Below, in pieces: positions 63,421 to 64,000 of a DNA stretch of 64,000 bases. The notes beneath the pieces were generated by a model. That model made no database searches and had not been told where the DNA came from. It saw only the letters and a list, made by a program, of their open reading frames with translations. The first letter of the stretch is position 1, and each line of letters starts with the position of its first letter. The position numbers and the translations under genes were made by a program. Source of the stretch: Pseudomonas fluorescens NCIMB 11764 (GTDB lineage: Bacteria; Pseudomonadota; Gammaproteobacteria; Pseudomonadales; Pseudomonadaceae); the NCBI RefSeq assembly GCF_000293885.2, contig NZ_CP010945.1:4980001-5044000 (forward strand). Direction: 5' to 3'.

Positions 63421-63668
63421 CCGCTCTTACAGCGGGTCACTTGGAGAAGCGCCAAGTAACCAAACGCTTTTGCCCCTTTCGTTCGGTGCCTCGCCAAGGC
63501 TCGGCATGCCCTCCTTCCGGTCCTGCTCCGTGGGCCCGCCGCCATCGGCCATCCATGGCCGGGGGCGGCTAACCCGGCATCCATGCCGGGTTGCCCACTG
63601 CGCAGAACCTCCACTCGGCCTAACGAGGGGGCGACCACCGCCACAGCACCGCGAGGCGGCCTACCGGC
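63421..63668. repeat. Dispersed non-coding repeat of fluorescent pseudomonads
   Basis: The stretch from CTCTTACAGCGGGTCACTTG through CCCTTTCGTTCGGTGCCTCG, CCGTGGGCCCGCCGCCATCG and TTGCCCACTGCGCAGAACCT is a type I recognise as recurring in Pseudomonas chromosomes, often mis-annotated as small proteins. It is rich in palindromes. I judge it non-coding; copy number in this genome cannot be seen here. Confidence 0.6.
63546..63590 (-). promoter_or_regulatory. Twin hairpins with AUGGAU loops (possible RsmA/CsrA sites)
   Basis: Read on the minus strand, CCCGGC-ATGGAT-GCCGGG (63590-63573) and CGGCC-ATGGAT-GGCCG (63561-63546) are two stable stem-loops 11 bases apart with identical hexaloops. Each loop contains A-N-GGA, the recognition element of Rsm/Csr proteins. 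Confidence 0.45.
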
Positions 63669-63696
63669 CGGCCTGTCATTTGAAGCGTACGCATTT

Positions 63697-63790
63697 CCCT
63701 GTGGGAGCTGGCTTGCCAGCAATGGTCGTTAACGATGACGCGTGCGGTCTGAATGAACGTGGTGGGTTTACACAGCTAGCTCCCACAGGG
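63697..63790. repeat. REP-like inverted pair
   Basis: CCCTGTGGGAGCTGGCTTGCC (63697) faces AGCTAGCTCCCACAGGG (63774-63790). The TGTGGGAGC core relates it to the other REP units, with a different inner part. Confidence 0.7.
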
Positions 63791-63895
63791 GATCGCGGTA
63801 GCTTTTGCTTTTCACCACTCATCAGGCCGAGCGTTAGCTCGCCTGCAGCTCTTGATCTTGATCCACCCGCCCCTTCGGGAGGCTGAGTGGAGGTG

Positions 63896-63993
63896 TTCAT
63901 CCGGGGAGTGGCGCGCAGCGCCGTTCGACGCAGTCGAACACGCTGCATGTAGGTCGTCGCGAAGCAGACCGGAGGGCAGTGTCCCCGGATGAA
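63896..63993. repeat. Cloverleaf-like palindrome
   Basis: A perfect 12-bp outer stem (TTCATCCGGGGA/TCCCCGGATGAA) encloses three hairpins: GGCGC-GCA-GCGCC (63910-63922), GTTCGAC-GCA-GTCGAAC (63923-63939), and a two-part stem CTGC...GGTC/GACC...GCAG (63943-63979). It could be a structured RNA, a mobile palindromic element, or part of the dispersed repeat. Confidence 0.6.
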
Positions 63994-64000
63994 TACCGGA

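Noticed and set aside
13371..63790. Repeated palindromes considered as a CRISPR array
   Set aside because: Units are dispersed singly or as inverted pairs, not in regular direct repeats with spacers, and no cas gene is present.
63296..63886. 196-codon open frame across the right-end repeats
   Set aside because: Pro/Arg/Ser-rich translation of palindromic repeat DNA, a known source of false genes in Pseudomonas.
63896..63993. Cloverleaf palindrome considered as a tRNA gene
   Set aside because: Stem lengths, loop sizes and the absence of T-loop and CCA-like acceptor features do not fit a tRNA.

Overview
The window looks like chromosomal DNA of a fluorescent Pseudomonas (P. fluorescens group). 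The reasons are the high-GC codon use, a MuxABC-OpmB-type efflux operon, a 180-kDa class NAD-glutamate dehydrogenase, an orphan cbb3 oxidase subunit pair like P. aeruginosa CcoN4-CcoQ4, and many copies of the short palindromic repeats typical of this group. No rRNA, tRNA, CRISPR array, transposase or prophage gene was seen.

Layout. 1-180: start of an MHYT-domain signalling protein running off the left edge. 394-9387 (minus): four-gene RND efflux operon muxA-muxB-muxC-opmB with ATGA overlaps. 9566-10946: tpx and a YciI-like protein, divergent. 11018-15279: a two-repeat hypothetical, a beta-barrel exported protein, a DUF3313-type lipoprotein and a membrane protein. 15437-19614: sulfite/nitrite reductase-like protein with a DUF934 partner (minus), divergent from an orphan ccoN-ccoQ pair (plus). 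19752-26068: small metabolic and regulatory genes (GNAT, LysR, AhpD-like with a divergent MocR regulator, ABM domain, cupin, lipoprotein). 26232-31133: gdhB. 31637-39118: an acidic small protein, then a tightly coupled MoxR/DUF58/VWA/VWA-TPR/BatD operon. 39384-44859: sbcD-sbcC-glutathione transferase, translationally coupled. 45008-46106: four very small exported or membrane proteins. 46262-54687: a periplasmic lactonase and a non-phosphorylative sugar-acid pathway (2,5-dioxovalerate dehydrogenase, FAH-family GguC/AraD1-like enzyme, MFS carrier, arabinonate-type dehydratase, FadR-family regulator). 54871-59568: a 1565-residue toxin-like protein of the large Pseudomonas dermonecrotic/DUF6543-like type. 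59631-63117: an MmpL-like RND exporter with a YCF48-like beta-propeller partner. 63118-64000: no gene; a dispersed repeat and highly palindromic DNA.

How the parts work together. The sugar-acid genes form a divergent regulon: two near-palindromic ATAGT-N3-ACTAT sites lie between the transporter and dehydratase genes, as expected for the FadR-type repressor encoded downstream. The lactonase next door could supply aldonic acids in the periplasm. The MoxR-to-BatD operon forms an envelope-associated AAA/VWA system. The oxidase and sulfite-reductase pair resembles the cyanide- and low-oxygen-responsive PA4129-PA4134 region of P. aeruginosa.

Most novel candidates: the toxin-like giant protein with a structured leader, the cluster of tiny exported proteins, twin AUGGAU-loop hairpins in the dispersed repeat at the right end that look like Rsm/Csr binding sites, and a cloverleaf-like palindrome at the window edge.
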